DNA from: Erythrobacter sp. NAP1
GTDB lineage: Bacteria > Pseudomonadota > Alphaproteobacteria > Sphingomonadales > Sphingomonadaceae
Assembly: GCF_000152865.1 (NCBI RefSeq)
Contig: NZ_CH672390.1
Coordinates: forward strand, 1,550,001-1,614,000
Direction of reading: 5' to 3'
Length of the DNA stretch: 64,000 nt
Of this stretch, positions 23,614 to 33,563 are shown piece by piece. A program made the position numbers and the translations under genes. Under the pieces are notes generated by a model. That model saw only the letters and a list, made by a program, of their open reading frames with translations, had not been told where the DNA came from and did not search any database. Numbering within the stretch: position 1 is the stretch's first letter; every line of letters begins with the position of its first letter.

Positions 23614-24624
23614 CTAGGCAGTTAGCAGTTCAGCGGCCTGCGGGCTTTGTTCGAGGAGCTCCAAGAGGCCGCGCTCATGGCCTGTCAGGTACTTTGTAGC
23701 TCGCGGGATTGAGAGGGTCGCCTGCCACTCCTCCCATCCGCGCTCTCTTGAAAGAATGTCGATCACCACAGGGTGGATATAGCTGTTGCGCGCAACCGCC
23801 GGAGTGTTGCCGAGCTTGTCGGATACCTCCTCAAGGATTGTGGTGATGGTCGGACGCTCTGTTGCTTCAGCAATCTTCGCAAACGCAAGCACACTCGCGT
23901 GCCATGTGCGGAAGTTCTTGGCCGAGAATTCCTCGCCCATCACGGAACGCAGATAGTCGTTCACATCGCTGCTGCCGAGCGCGTGACGATCTCCGTCTTC
24001 ATCGTAATACTGGAAGAGATGAGGTCCGGGAACATCGCGCGCATCTTCCACCGCGCGTGCCAGCGCTTCGTCTTCGAGCAGAACACGCCGATCCTTGCCG
24101 CCCTTACCGGTATAGCAAAGCTCGACCCTGCTGCCGGTAATCGTCGCATGCTCGTCGCGCAAAGTGGAGGCGCCGAAGGACTGGTTGGTTTTCTTGTAGA
24201 CCTCGTTGCCGATCCGCACGAAGCCCATGTCGAGCAGCCGTACGATTGCCGCCAGCACTCTCTCGCGCGTAGCGACATCGCCTTCGATCTCGCTTGCGAC
24301 CCGCTTTCTGATCAGGGGCAGGCGTTTGCCGAATTCCTCGCAGCGGTCGAACTTGTCGCCTTCGCGCATCAGCCTGAAATGCGGGTGGTAGCGATATTGC
24401 TTGCGCCCTGCATCGTCATAGCCGGTGGCTAGGATATGCCCGTTGCTCTCCGGGCAGAACCACGCATCGCGATAGGCAGGAGGCAGAGCGATCGCGTTCA
24501 AGCGTTTGCGCTCACCCCGGTCGCGGATCAGATCGCCTGCGGGAGAATAGTAAGCGAAGCCGCGCCCTGCGCCCTTGCGCGTGATGCCCGGCAGGGCGTC
24601 ATCGACATAGATAAGCTTCTCCAT
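23614..24624 (-). CDS. DNA topoisomerase IB (poxvirus type)
   Basis: 336 residues from ATG 24624. Eukaryote-like type IB enzyme that relaxes supercoils through a 3'-phosphotyrosine link. The catalytic Tyr is Y282 in NSYIHPVV; the Arg/Lys/Arg/His set is visible in GKGGKDRR and KNFRTWHAS. The N-terminal domain ends before about residue 95. Bacterial members are sporadic and not essential, consistent with accessory status. It diverges from the yghU-type GST gene 120 bases away. Confidence 0.92.
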   Translation of the reverse strand: MEKLIYVDDALPGITRKGAGRGFAYYSPAGDLIRDRGERKRLNAIALPPAYRDAWFCPESNGHILATGYDDAGRKQYRYHPHFRLMREGDKFDRCEEFGKRLPLIRKRVASEIEGDVATRERVLAAIVRLLDMGFVRIGNEVYKKTNQSFGASTLRDEHATITGSRVELCYTGKGGKDRRVLLEDEALARAVEDARDVPGPHLFQYYDEDGDRHALGSSDVNDYLRSVMGEEFSAKNFRTWHASVLAFAKIAEATERPTITTILEEVSDKLGNTPAVARNSYIHPVVIDILSRERGWEEWQATLSIPRATKYLTGHERGLLELLEQSPQAAELLTA

Positions 24625-24743
24625 GCCAAAGGAAATGCGCCGCAAGCACGCTTGGTTCCACCTTGCGGTGACTGCGCTAAGCCTCCAATTGATCCGCCAG
24701 AGGAACGCATCGCAATTTTCTTCCTTGAGAAAAGGAGTACGAC

Positions 24744-25610
24744 ATGGCCGATCCCACTTACACCCCGCCCGAAGTCTGGACTTATGACAGCGAAAGCGGC
24801 GGCAAGTTTGCAAACATCAACCGCCCCACAGCAGGCGCGCGCGAAGAAGCAGCGCTGCCGCGCGGCGACAATCCCTTCCAGCTCTACTCGCTTGCAACGC
24901 CCAACGGCGTGAAGGCGACAATCATGCTCGAGGAACTGATCGAAAAGGGGCACGCGGGCGCTGAGTATGACGCCTACACCGTCAATATCGGCGAAGGCGT
25001 CCAGTTCACCAGCGGCTTTGTCGAGATCAATCCGAACTCGAAAATCCCTGCGATGGTCGATGCGAGCGGCGAAGACGATATTCGCGTGTTCGAATCCGGC
25101 GCGATCTTGGTCTACCTCGCCGAGAAGTTCGGCGAGTTTCTGCCGACCGATCCCGCTGCGCGCGCTGAAGTGCTTTCGTGGCTGTTTTGGCAGGTAGGGA
25201 CCGGGCCATTCATCGGTGGCGGCTTCGGCCATTTCTATGCTTATGCGCCTGAAAAATACGAATATCCGATCAACCGCTACGCAATGGAAACGAAGCGTAT
25301 TTTCGATGTCGCCGACCAGCAGCTTGGCAAGACGCGCTTCCTTGCGGGCGACGAATACACCATCGCCGATATCGCGAACTTCCCTTGGCTGGCTCCTTTC
25401 GTGGCAGGCACGATCTACAACGAAGCCAAGACTTTCCTCTCGATCGATGACTACAAGAACGTCGGCCGCTGGGCCCGAGAGATTGCTCAGCGTCCAGGCG
25501 TTCAGCGCGGTCGCCTCGTGAACAAGGTCTGGGGCGACGAAGACCAGCAATTGGCCGAGCGCCACTCGCCCGCGGACTTCAAAGGGAAGAACCTCGACTT
25601 CACCTTCTGA
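24744..25610 (+). CDS. yghU: YghU/YfcG-type glutathione S-transferase
   Basis: 288 residues from ATG 24744 behind AAAAGGAG. N-terminal extension (residues 1-45) characteristic of YghU, then LYSLATPNGVKATIMLEEL, the Thr/Asn pair that replaces the usual catalytic Tyr/Cys, NPNSKIPAMVD and ESGAILVYLAEKFG. YghU-type proteins bind two glutathiones and act as disulfide-bond reductases. It is followed by a hairpin, so probably transcribed alone. Confidence 0.9.
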   Translation: MADPTYTPPEVWTYDSESGGKFANINRPTAGAREEAALPRGDNPFQLYSLATPNGVKATIMLEELIEKGHAGAEYDAYTVNIGEGVQFTSGFVEINPNSKIPAMVDASGEDDIRVFESGAILVYLAEKFGEFLPTDPAARAEVLSWLFWQVGTGPFIGGGFGHFYAYAPEKYEYPINRYAMETKRIFDVADQQLGKTRFLAGDEYTIADIANFPWLAPFVAGTIYNEAKTFLSIDDYKNVGRWAREIAQRPGVQRGRLVNKVWGDEDQQLAERHSPADFKGKNLDFTF

Positions 25611-25645
25611 CCGGCACGCATCGAAACTCGTCGAACAACTGCACA

Positions 25646-25679
25646 AATGGGCTGGAAGTCACTGCGCTTCCGGCCCATT
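25646..25679 (+). terminator. probable terminator hairpin after yghU
   Basis: AATGGGCTGGAAG pairs with CTTCCGGCCCATT (one G-U wobble) across an eight-base loop. The U-tail is weak (TGTCTC), so strength is uncertain. Confidence 0.45.
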
Positions 25680-25705
25680 GTCTCATGCGTGAGTGAGAGA
25701 ATGTT

Positions 25706-27085
25706 TTGAGCGCACAGGCGCATGAACGAATCCGCCTGAGCGAGAAGCTCGGCTACGGCGTGGGCGATCTGCCCTCTGGCCTCTATCTCAATTTCTTCGG
25801 CGCCTATCTGCTCTATTTCTTCGTCGACCTTGGCGGGATTGCTCCTGCTGCGATGGCATTGATGCTCCTCCTGTCGCGTGTTTTCGATGCGGTCACCGAT
25901 CCGGTCATGGGCGTCATCGCCGACCGGACGCGCACGCGGTGGGGACGATACCGTCCTTACCTCTTGTTCGGAGCCCTGCCCTTTGGCCTAACCGGCTTTG
26001 CGATCTTCGCCGCACCGGAGATGTCGACCGGATGGCTGCTGGTGTGGGCCTACGTGACCTATGGATTGACCATGCTGGCTTTCACGGCAGTCAACGTTCC
26101 GTATTCGGGGCTGCTGGGAGTGATCTCACCATCGGCCAAGCAGCGCGCCAACGTCACGGCTTATCGGATGTTCTTCTCGGGCCTTGCCGGGATCGTGGTG
26201 GGCGTGCTTGCCACGACCTTGATCCGCGAGCTGGGCGGCGATGACGAGCGCACGGGGATCATGCTGACGATGGGCGTCTTCGCCGCAGTCTCCGTCGTAA
26301 TCTACGTCGTAACTTTCGCTACGACGAAGGAGCGGATACCCGCCGTCCCGACGAACACGGCGATCAGGCGCGACCTTGCGACGCTGTTCAGGACGGGCGC
26401 ATGGATCTGCGTCGTCATCGCGGCAGTCTTCGGAGTGCTCTCGATCGCGAGCCGTGCATCAACGGCTCGCTTCTTCTTCAAGTACGTGGCGGGTGACGAC
26501 TGAACGCCCGTCTTCCTGTTCCTCGACCGCTTCGGTCTGTTCCTCACCGCACTTGCCGTGGGTCAGGTCAGCGGCGTCATCCTTGGATTTTTGCTCCAGC
26601 GAAGGTTTGAAAAGTCGCATCTGATCCTCGCCGGAGGAGCGATGAAGGTGATTGGAATTACCGCTTTTGCGATGATGCCACTTGATGCGATCTGGCCCCA
26701 GACGCTCGCCCAGTACTTCGTCGGCCTGGGCTTTGGCTTTTTGATGGTTTTGTCCTTCTCGATGTTCACCGATATTGCCGAATATATCGACTGGAAATCG
26801 GGGCAGCAGATGACCGGGCTGACTGTTTCAGCGTCGATTTTCGGAGTGAAAGTTGGCACAGGCCTCGGCGCGTTTGCCCCCGGCATTGCCCTCGAACTGA
26901 CGGGCTTTGTGCCCCAGGGCGAACAAAGCGCAGAGGCGCTTGCGGGTATCAATTTTGCCTTTGCAATCCTGCCAGCGCTCGCGCTCTTGCCTGCGGGCGT
27001 GGCGATGCTTTTCTACAAACTCAGCCACTCCTTAATGGACGAGGTTGAGCGCGATTTGGCCGTGCGGCGCCAGCGGTCGCAATAA
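25706..27085 (+). pseudogene. GPH-type MFS sugar:cation symporter interrupted by in-frame TGA
   Basis: Read as one frame, the gene is 459 codons from TTG 25706 to TAA 27085, the normal size for glycoside-pentoside-hexuronide symporters (MFS_2/MelB relatives). N-terminal signatures are GYGVGDLPSGLYLNFF and LLSRVFDAVTDPVMG followed by RTRTRWGRYRPYLL. An in-frame TGA at 26501-26503 cuts it after 265 codons, in the sequence VAGDD-stop-TPVFLFLDRFG. The downstream half continues as normal membrane helices without any shift. One base change (GGA to TGA) explains it. Upstream and downstream base use is alike, so decay is very recent or the base is an error. Confidence 0.82.
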
Positions 27086-27139
27086 CCTTCCAAAAGCCCT
27101 TCACATTTGTGTCCGGGGCGCTATATCCGCGCCTCCTGC

Positions 27140-27214
27140 TGGGGTGTAGCCAAGTGGTAAGGCAGCGGTTTTTGGTACCGCCATTCGCAGGTTCGATCCC
27201 TGCCACCCCAGCCA
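27140..27214 (+). tRNA. tRNA-Gln (anticodon TTG)
   Basis: 75 bases including an encoded CCA. The acceptor stem TGGGGTG pairs with CACCCCA. The anticodon loop TTTTGGT has TTG, which reads CAA glutamine. The T-arm has GCAGG-TTCGATC-CCTGC. It follows the broken symporter gene by 54 bases. Confidence 0.96.
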
Positions 27215-27241
27215 GGCCTTCCTAAAATCGCTGTGTTGGGC

Positions 27242-27454
<213 letters not shown>

Positions 27455-28414
27455 CTATTCCGCTAGCACTTGATCGGCCAACCCACGACCTGATATCCAT
27501 GCTCCCTCGACCCGCGGAGAATGCAGATAGTCGCCAGCAATCCCGATGCTGCGATCACGATCGTATCGTGCAGCTTCACCGTCGACGGGCTTTGGCATGG
27601 CATAAAGCCATCGATGAGCGGCGAGGTGGATCGGCGCAACGCATGGAGTGCCGGTCTGATCGAAGAAATCGTCCAGCAAAATCGGTCCGACCTCCTCCTT
27701 TGGAAGATCGACAAGTTCGCGGCTGCGCTTGGGCGAGGCGTGCAGGACCCAGGTCTCACGCCCGGCGCGATCGGGCTTCGCACTATTTCGCGCTGCCCAC
27801 GAGATTGATGCGCTTTCATCCCGGATACTGTCGGCTGTGACGTCCAGCTTCTGTGAAAAGGCGGCCATGACCGCCCAGCAGGGCTCGGATTGAACGCTCG
27901 CCGCAACCTTTGCAAAGTCCGGCACTGTGACTGCGAGAATGTCAGCCGCCTGTTCGGCAGGGACGGCGACGAGGACGGTGTCGGCAGTGAAGCTTTCGTC
28001 GCCTGCATCGACATGCCATTCTTCGCCCAAGCGTGTGAGCGTCTCCGCTCTCGTGCTCCAGCGAACGTCGAGCGGATGAGCGAGCGCGCGGATCGGACCA
28101 TTCATTCCGGGAACGCCTACGAAAGCCGGGTCGCTCGATCCCGCACCGTCCCAGCGTGCAACCACGCCGAGCCGCTCCCATTCCTTTACAACTTCGACAA
28201 AGCGCGCATCGCGAGCGGTGAAGTATTGCGCGCCGTGATCGAAGGAAACGACGTTACCAGCAATTTCTGCGCGGCGCGCGGCCATCCGGCCACCTGGCCC
28301 CCTGCCCTTGTCAAGGACAGTGACTTTGCGGCCAGCCTCGGACAGCGCCTTTGCGCAGGCCAGGCCAGCCATTCCCGCGCCGATAATCAGAATATCGCAA
28401 TGCTGTGTGCTCAT
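27455..28414 (-). CDS. renalase-like FAD-dependent amine oxidase / NAD(P)H oxidase
   Basis: 319 residues. The N-terminal Rossmann fold has ILIIGAGMAGLACAKALSEA, VLDKGRGPGGRMAARR, and FDHGAQYFTARD, the renalase-family start. The C-terminus ends with the flavin-contacting segment IAGDYLHSPRVEGAW. Bacterial renalases oxidise aberrant dihydro-NAD(P)H isomers. Substrate here is not proven. It is 46 bases from egtD on the same strand, so may belong to its transcript. Confidence 0.86.
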   Translation of the reverse strand: MSTQHCDILIIGAGMAGLACAKALSEAGRKVTVLDKGRGPGGRMAARRAEIAGNVVSFDHGAQYFTARDARFVEVVKEWERLGVVARWDGAGSSDPAFVGVPGMNGPIRALAHPLDVRWSTRAETLTRLGEEWHVDAGDESFTADTVLVAVPAEQAADILAVTVPDFAKVAASVQSEPCWAVMAAFSQKLDVTADSIRDESASISWAARNSAKPDRAGRETWVLHASPKRSRELVDLPKEEVGPILLDDFFDQTGTPCVAPIHLAAHRWLYAMPKPVDGEAARYDRDRSIGIAGDYLHSPRVEGAWISGRGLADQVLAE

Positions 28415-28460
28415 GCGCCCCTAACGCCCGAAAGCGTCGGCGGTTTCAAGCGTTAAACGA

Positions 28461-29447
28461 CTAAGGCGCGGATCGGGGTGCTCTGGCCTCAGCCAGCAGC
28501 AGAGAGAAGCGCCCTTGATCGTCCAGCCAGCGCTTGGTTGGCTCCCACCCTCCAGCAAGAAGCAGCATGTTCGAGGTGCGACGATTGAACTTGTGGCTGT
28601 TCTCGGTGTGGATGCTCTCACCCTCGGCCATGGCAAAGCTCTTGCCATCGACTTCGAAGGTAATGTCGTGGGTCGCGACAAGGTGCATTTCGACACGAGC
28701 GAAATCGTCGTTCCACCGCGCCTCGTGCTTGAGAGCTTCTAGGGGAATTGTCCCGCCAAGCTCGCGATTTATTCGGGTCACGAGGTTCAGATTGAAGGCC
28801 GCAGTCACACCGGCTGCATCGTCGTAGGCCGAAACCAGAACGTCCTCGTCTTTGATCTGATCCATCCCGATAAGCAGCTGTGCACCCACGCCCAATGTCT
28901 CTCGCATTGAACGAAGCAGATCGACCGCGGTGCGGGCGACCATGTTGCCTATTGTCGAACCAGGGAAAAAACCAAGCTTGGGGAGGTCTGCAACTGCGTC
29001 AGGTAACTCCACCTGCCGCATGAAGTCAGCTTCAACAGGGTAGACGGGAAGGCCCGGAAATTTCTCCGCCAGATCAGCAGCGCTCGCCCGAAGGAAATCG
29101 CCTGAAATATCAAGCGGCACGTAAGCCGACGGCTCGATCGCGGACAAAAGTAGCGGTGTCTTGACCGACGAGCCAGATCCAAACTCCACCACTGTAGAGC
29201 CGGGCCGGATCAGCTTTGCGAACTCGGCCCCCCGATCTCTCAAAATCTCCGTTTCCGCCCGGGTCGGATAATACTCTGGCAGCTGAGTGATTTTCTCGAA
29301 CAGCTTCGAGCCCGCGTCGTCGTAGAACCAGCGCGCCGGAACTGCTTTTGGCTCCTGCGAGAGCCCTGCGAGCACATCAGCCCTGAAAGCATTGTCGACC
29401 CCCGCTTCATCGAGGTCGACGAGCTTGAGCCCTTGGCTTGTGGTCAT
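28461..29447 (-). CDS. egtD: L-histidine N-alpha-methyltransferase
   Basis: 328 residues from ATG 29447; the longer open frame runs into egtB. First step of ergothioneine synthesis: three SAM-dependent methylations of histidine to hercynine. Motifs: ARWFYDDAGSKLFEKITQLP, YYPTRAETEIL, the SAM loop VVEFGSGSSVKTPLLL, and FFPGSTIGNM. It starts five bases after the egtB stop, a typical two-gene egtBD operon. No egtA, egtC or egtE is next to it; other pathways supply the C-S lyase step. Confidence 0.94.
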   Translation of the reverse strand: MTTSQGLKLVDLDEAGVDNAFRADVLAGLSQEPKAVPARWFYDDAGSKLFEKITQLPEYYPTRAETEILRDRGAEFAKLIRPGSTVVEFGSGSSVKTPLLLSAIEPSAYVPLDISGDFLRASAADLAEKFPGLPVYPVEADFMRQVELPDAVADLPKLGFFPGSTIGNMVARTAVDLLRSMRETLGVGAQLLIGMDQIKDEDVLVSAYDDAAGVTAAFNLNLVTRINRELGGTIPLEALKHEARWNDDFARVEMHLVATHDITFEVDGKSFAMAEGESIHTENSHKFNRRTSNMLLLAGGWEPTKRWLDDQGRFSLLLAEARAPRSAP

Positions 29448-29452
29448 GGGAA

Positions 29453-30721
29453 CTAGATGTCCTTTGCCAGCCTTAGTCCAGTGAACTGCCAGCGTTGGTG
29501 GGGGTAGAAAAAGTTGCGGTAGGATGCGCGCGAATGACCGCGAACAGTGGCGCAGCTCGCGCCTTTCAGAACGCACTGACCGCTCATGAATTTGCCATTG
29601 TATTCGCCGACCGCGCCCGATGCGGGTTTGAAGCGCGGATAGGGAAGATAGGCCGATTGAGTGAATTGCCAGCAATCACCGAACAGCTCGCTCCCGCCCG
29701 ATGGCAAAGGTGCTTCAGCTCGATCAAGCTGGTTGCCCGCTGTCGCATCGTGCGCCTGTGGCGAACCTTGCTGGTCTTGTCCGCGGGCGATGGCCTCCCA
29801 CTCGAACTCGGTCGGCAATCTTGCGCCAGCCCATGTCGCAAATGCATCGGCCTCATAATAGGAGATGTGCGTAACCGGAGCGTCCGGATCGCGGCCTTGC
29901 CACCCGGTGTGCGTGAACTGCTCGGCTCCGCGCCAATATAGCGGTGCGGTGATCCCGTTCTCTCTCACCCATGCGAGGCCATCTGATAGCCACAGCGAGG
30001 CATCCTTGTAGCCACCGTCGGAGATAAACTGCGACCACTCGCGATTGGTGACCAGACGGTCTGCAACAGCGAACGGTTCAAGTAGCACTCGGTGACGCGG
30101 CCCCTCATTGTCGAAAGCGAAAGCGTCGCCGTCGTGACCGATAAGAGCGACCCCGCCGGGGTGTTCATGCCACCCCAAGTCCTCGCTGGATGGAGATCGC
30201 TCACGATCCGTATCCCACATTGCTGGGCCGAGTGGGTTCTGAAACAGAGCGTGCTTTATGTCGGTCAGCAGCAATTCGATATGCTGTTGTTCGTGCGCGA
30301 TACCCAGCGCGATCAAATCAACAAGCTCCTCACGATCAAATAGAGGCTCCATTGCCGCACCGACCGCAGCGCGCCAGTCGAGAATCTCTTGCACGCTGGG
30401 ACGCGACAGCATTCCCCGAGCCGCACGCGCAATCCGGGCACCTTCGGCTTCATAATAGGAGTTGAAAAGGAACGGCCATTCTTCGTTGTGCAGCCTGTAT
30501 CCTCGCACATGCTCTCGCAGGAGGAACGTCTCCCAGAACCAAGTCGTGTGCGCCAGATGCCATTTTGCAGGCGAGGCATCGGGCATTGACTGGATGCTCG
30601 CGTCAGCATCGCTGAGCGGCTGCGCGAGCGCTTCCATAAGTGAGCGCGTGCGCGCAAAAGCCTCCGCGATACCGCCATGCGTATCGTTTGAGGTCGCTTC
30701 CTGATGCCGGCCTTGAGCCAA
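29453..30721 (-). CDS. egtB: ergothioneine sulfoxide synthase
   Basis: 422 residues from the TTG at 30721, which has GGGAGAGG five bases upstream; the conserved domain begins shortly after. An N-terminal DinB-like domain holds the iron ligands in KWHLAHTTWFWETF and HEQQHIELLLTDIKH. The C-terminal FGE-sulfatase domain has PVTHISYYEADAFATWAGAR then LPTEFEWEAIARG and ends YPHQRWQFTGLRLAKD. EgtB joins hercynine to cysteine or glutamylcysteine with oxygen. Forms an operon with egtD. Confidence 0.93.
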   Translation of the reverse strand: MAQGRHQEATSNDTHGGIAEAFARTRSLMEALAQPLSDADASIQSMPDASPAKWHLAHTTWFWETFLLREHVRGYRLHNEEWPFLFNSYYEAEGARIARAARGMLSRPSVQEILDWRAAVGAAMEPLFDREELVDLIALGIAHEQQHIELLLTDIKHALFQNPLGPAMWDTDRERSPSSEDLGWHEHPGGVALIGHDGDAFAFDNEGPRHRVLLEPFAVADRLVTNREWSQFISDGGYKDASLWLSDGLAWVRENGITAPLYWRGAEQFTHTGWQGRDPDAPVTHISYYEADAFATWAGARLPTEFEWEAIARGQDQQGSPQAHDATAGNQLDRAEAPLPSGGSELFGDCWQFTQSAYLPYPRFKPASGAVGEYNGKFMSGQCVLKGASCATVRGHSRASYRNFFYPHQRWQFTGLRLAKDI

Positions 30722-30823
30722 CGTTCCTCTCCCTCTCGGGTCCGTCCGCGCACCTCCATGGCGCATAGCGAAGCCAAAGAAAAGCGTTGAGTGACTGGTT
30801 TCGCGACACTTTTAGGCGTCGTA

Positions 30824-31981
30824 TCAGGCTGACACTCTCGGCGATACTTCGACTTTGATAGTCTCAGGATGGTTCACGCAATTCATGGCATCATCAGCGC
30901 GAGCAATTAGGGAAAGCGCGCTATCGCCGGGCTGAAGACCGGCGACGCCTATGCTGAAATGCACGCCGTCACACCGATATTCGCTCTCTATCGCCCGGCG
31001 CAGGGCATTTGCGTGAACTCTTGCCGCATTCTCTGATATCTCCGGAAGAAGCCAAACGAACTGCTCTTCGCCCAGCCTTCCGACAAGTTCATCGGATCGC
31101 GAGCGCCATCGAGAAATGCGGGCGACTTGGGCAGCCATTTCAGACGTCGAGATTGAGCGCTGGGCTTCCTCTGATGCAGGCCGAATTCTGACGTCGAACA
31201 TCACCATTGTGAGGGAATGCTTCCCCGCTCGTGCGCTTACCACCAGTCGGTCCAAAGTGCGCATGATCGCGCCCCGATCACGGCTGTCGGCACAAGTTTC
31301 AGGCGTCCTTAGGCCGTTGATCGCTTTCGATGACGAGATTTGCGGATTCGCGCCTGCGACCGGCTTGCTGCTCTTGCCCTCTTTCACCACCGCCACAACG
31401 CGCTGCACGGTTCCATCGGCACCGCGAAGATTGCAGGCCTGGATAAGCAAAGTACGTTCAACGCCGTCGAACCCGTAAATATCCAGCGTCAAATTGTACG
31501 GTTCGACCTCTTCGCCCTTAGCTCTAATCTGACCGACCAGATCCGCGCCATTCGCGAACAACAAAGTCTCTGCATCGCCCGGTGTGAATTCAGCATCCGC
31601 ACTGATGCCAAAAAGGCGCTTGAGACCGTCAGACCAGTGCTGCACACCAGCCGCATAGTCATATTCCCAAACGCCGATCCCGGCGATGCATTCCGCCATC
31701 CTCATCGTGCGAAGCAATTCGCGCATCGTCTCGGATCGGGACCGAGCCTCGCGGGCGACAAAGCGCATCTCGCGCCGGTTCACCATCGTGCTCGAAAGAG
31801 CGACCAACGCGATGATGGTCAGTGTGAGACATGCGATCAAAAGCGAAGTGGTATCCGTCGATCCCACATATGCATGCAGCCAGTCCGTAGCGCGCGCATC
31901 GGGTTTAGACGCGCCAATGGTCGGTGCAATTCCCAGTTCGCTACCGGGCAAGAAAGGTGAGGCGGCCAGCATCGTAGGCAT
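30824..31981 (-). CDS. membrane PAS / degenerate GGDEF sensory protein
   Basis: 385 residues. One membrane segment (about 45-67) is followed by a short coiled stretch, a PAS domain (about 95-205, with GIGVWEYDYAAGVQHWSDGLKRLFG cut here to GIGVWEYDYAAGVQHWSDGL) and a diguanylate-cyclase-like domain (about 245-380). The active-site signature expected as RYGGDEF reads RLGEEQF, so both the second glycine and the terminal acid are changed. Catalysis is unlikely; it may bind GTP or act as a dead partner. The C-terminal SIGVAGLQPGDSALSLIARADDAM is otherwise typical. Confidence 0.8.
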   Translation of the reverse strand: MPTMLAASPFLPGSELGIAPTIGASKPDARATDWLHAYVGSTDTTSLLIACLTLTIIALVALSSTMVNRREMRFVAREARSRSETMRELLRTMRMAECIAGIGVWEYDYAAGVQHWSDGLKRLFGISADAEFTPGDAETLLFANGADLVGQIRAKGEEVEPYNLTLDIYGFDGVERTLLIQACNLRGADGTVQRVVAVVKEGKSSKPVAGANPQISSSKAINGLRTPETCADSRDRGAIMRTLDRLVVSARAGKHSLTMVMFDVRIRPASEEAQRSISTSEMAAQVARISRWRSRSDELVGRLGEEQFVWLLPEISENAARVHANALRRAIESEYRCDGVHFSIGVAGLQPGDSALSLIARADDAMNCVNHPETIKVEVSPRVSA

Positions 31982-32050
31982 GGCCTCTAAGCAAAGACTT
32001 GCGAAGTTCAGGAAACGCAGCCCCTCGTGCGGCTACGTACTGAATTGCGG

Positions 32051-33427
32051 TCAGGCTGCGTCTGCTGTGCGCTGCGTATTCGCTTCCTCGTTGAGCATCT
32101 CCGCGAGGGTGAATGCGAGCTCGAGCGACTGCTCCGCATTAAGACGCGGGTCGCAGTGGGTGTGGTACCGATCGCCCAGCGCATCGTCGGTTATAGCAAC
32201 AGCGCCGCCGACGCACTCGGTCACGTCCTGCCCCGTCATCTCGACATGGATGCCGCCCGGATGGGTGCCCTCAGCACGGTGAACGGCGAAGAAGCCCTTC
32301 ACCTCAGAAAGGATGCGGTCGAATGGACGGGTCTTGTAGCCGCTCTCCGACTTGATCACATTGCCGTGCATCGGGTCGCACGACCACACGACGGGGTGCC
32401 CTTCACGCTTCACGGCACGAACGAGCTTGGGCAGGCCGTCTTCCACCCTGTCGTGGCCATAGCGGCTGATGAGCGTGATGCGTCCGGCTTCGCGGGCCGG
32501 GTTCAATTGGTCGAGCAGCTTCAGAAGCGCATCAGGTTCAAGGCTCGGACCGCACTTCATTCCAAGCGGGTTGCCGATACCGCGAGCAAATTCGATGTGC
32601 GCGCTGCCTTCAAAGCGCGTGCGGTCGCCGATCCACAGCATGTGTGCGGACGTTGCGTACCAATCGCCGGTGAGCGAATCCTGACGGGTCAGCGCCTGCT
32701 CGTAAGGCAGCAGCAGGCCTTCGTGACTGGTGTAAAAGCTGGTGCCCTGAAGTTGCGGGACCGTGGCGGGGTCGACGCCGCAGGCTTCCATGAAGTCGAG
32801 CGCTTCGCCGATGCGATCTGCGGTCTCGGAGAACTTTTCAGCCCAGGGCGTGCGTCCCATGAAATCGAGCGTCCATTGGTGCACTTGGCGCAGGTTCGCG
32901 TAACCGCCGCCCGCAAAGGCGCGCAGCAGGTTGAGCGTTGCAGCGGCCTGCGAGTAGGCGCGAACCATGCGGCCCGGATCATTACGACGCTGCACGGGGT
33001 CGAACTCGATCCCGTTGATGTTGTCGCCGAAATAGCTCGGCAGCGTGAGGTCGCCCTTGGTTTCAGTCGACGAGGAGCGGGGCTTGGCGAACTGGCCGGC
33101 CATGCGGCCGACTTTCACGACAGGGCGCTTGCTCGCGAAGGTCATGACGACCGCCATCTGCAGTATCACGCGGAACGTGTCGCGGATGTTGTTCGGGTGG
33201 AACTCGGCAAAGCTCTCAGCGCAATCGCCGCCTTGGAGCAGAAAGGCATGGCCGTTGGCGACATCTGCAAGGTCAGCCTTCAGAGCACGTGCTTCACCGG
33301 CAAAGACGAGCGGCGGATAGGCAGCGAGCGTCGCCTCGGCCTCGGCCAGTTCGGCGGCGTCTTCGTAATGCGGCAGATGCCGCGCTTCGTGCTCTTTCCA
33401 GCTTTCAGGCTTCCAGTTCTGGGCCAC
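32051..33427 (-). CDS. type II 3-deoxy-7-phosphoheptulonate (DAHP) synthase
   Basis: 458 residues from GTG 33427. First committed step of the shikimate pathway: phosphoenolpyruvate plus erythrose 4-phosphate. Type II (plant/actinobacterial-like) motifs: [46 protein letters not shown], and the C-terminal [18 protein letters not shown]. Metal ligands lie in GDCAESF and WSCDPMHGN. No feedback domain is fused. Neighbours are unrelated. Confidence 0.95.
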   Translation of the reverse strand: MAQNWKPESWKEHEARHLPHYEDAAELAEAEATLAAYPPLVFAGEARALKADLADVANGHAFLLQGGDCAESFAEFHPNNIRDTFRVILQMAVVMTFASKRPVVKVGRMAGQFAKPRSSSTETKGDLTLPSYFGDNINGIEFDPVQRRNDPGRMVRAYSQAAATLNLLRAFAGGGYANLRQVHQWTLDFMGRTPWAEKFSETADRIGEALDFMEACGVDPATVPQLQGTSFYTSHEGLLLPYEQALTRQDSLTGDWYATSAHMLWIGDRTRFEGSAHIEFARGIGNPLGMKCGPSLEPDALLKLLDQLNPAREAGRITLISRYGHDRVEDGLPKLVRAVKREGHPVVWSCDPMHGNVIKSESGYKTRPFDRILSEVKGFFAVHRAEGTHPGGIHVEMTGQDVTECVGGAVAITDDALGDRYHTHCDPRLNAEQSLELAFTLAEMLNEEANTQRTADAA

Positions 33428-33563
33428 GGATATTCTCGATTCTTCTCTAACGTCTGCGGGCGCGCGGACTAGGCGCGCTGGTTCTATATGTAAAGCCGTG
33501 AAGCTGTTTGCGACAACTTTGTTTCACGGCATCAGTGATCGGATAGGCCGATCATTGCAATTT

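Noticed and set aside
26501..26503. Selenocysteine codon in the symporter
   Set aside because: No stem-loop follows the TGA, no Sec is expected in MFS symporters, and a Gly codon change explains it simply.
32027..33472. 481-codon plus-strand frame over the DAHP synthase gene
   Set aside because: DAHP synthase on the minus strand is unambiguous; the frame has no family features.
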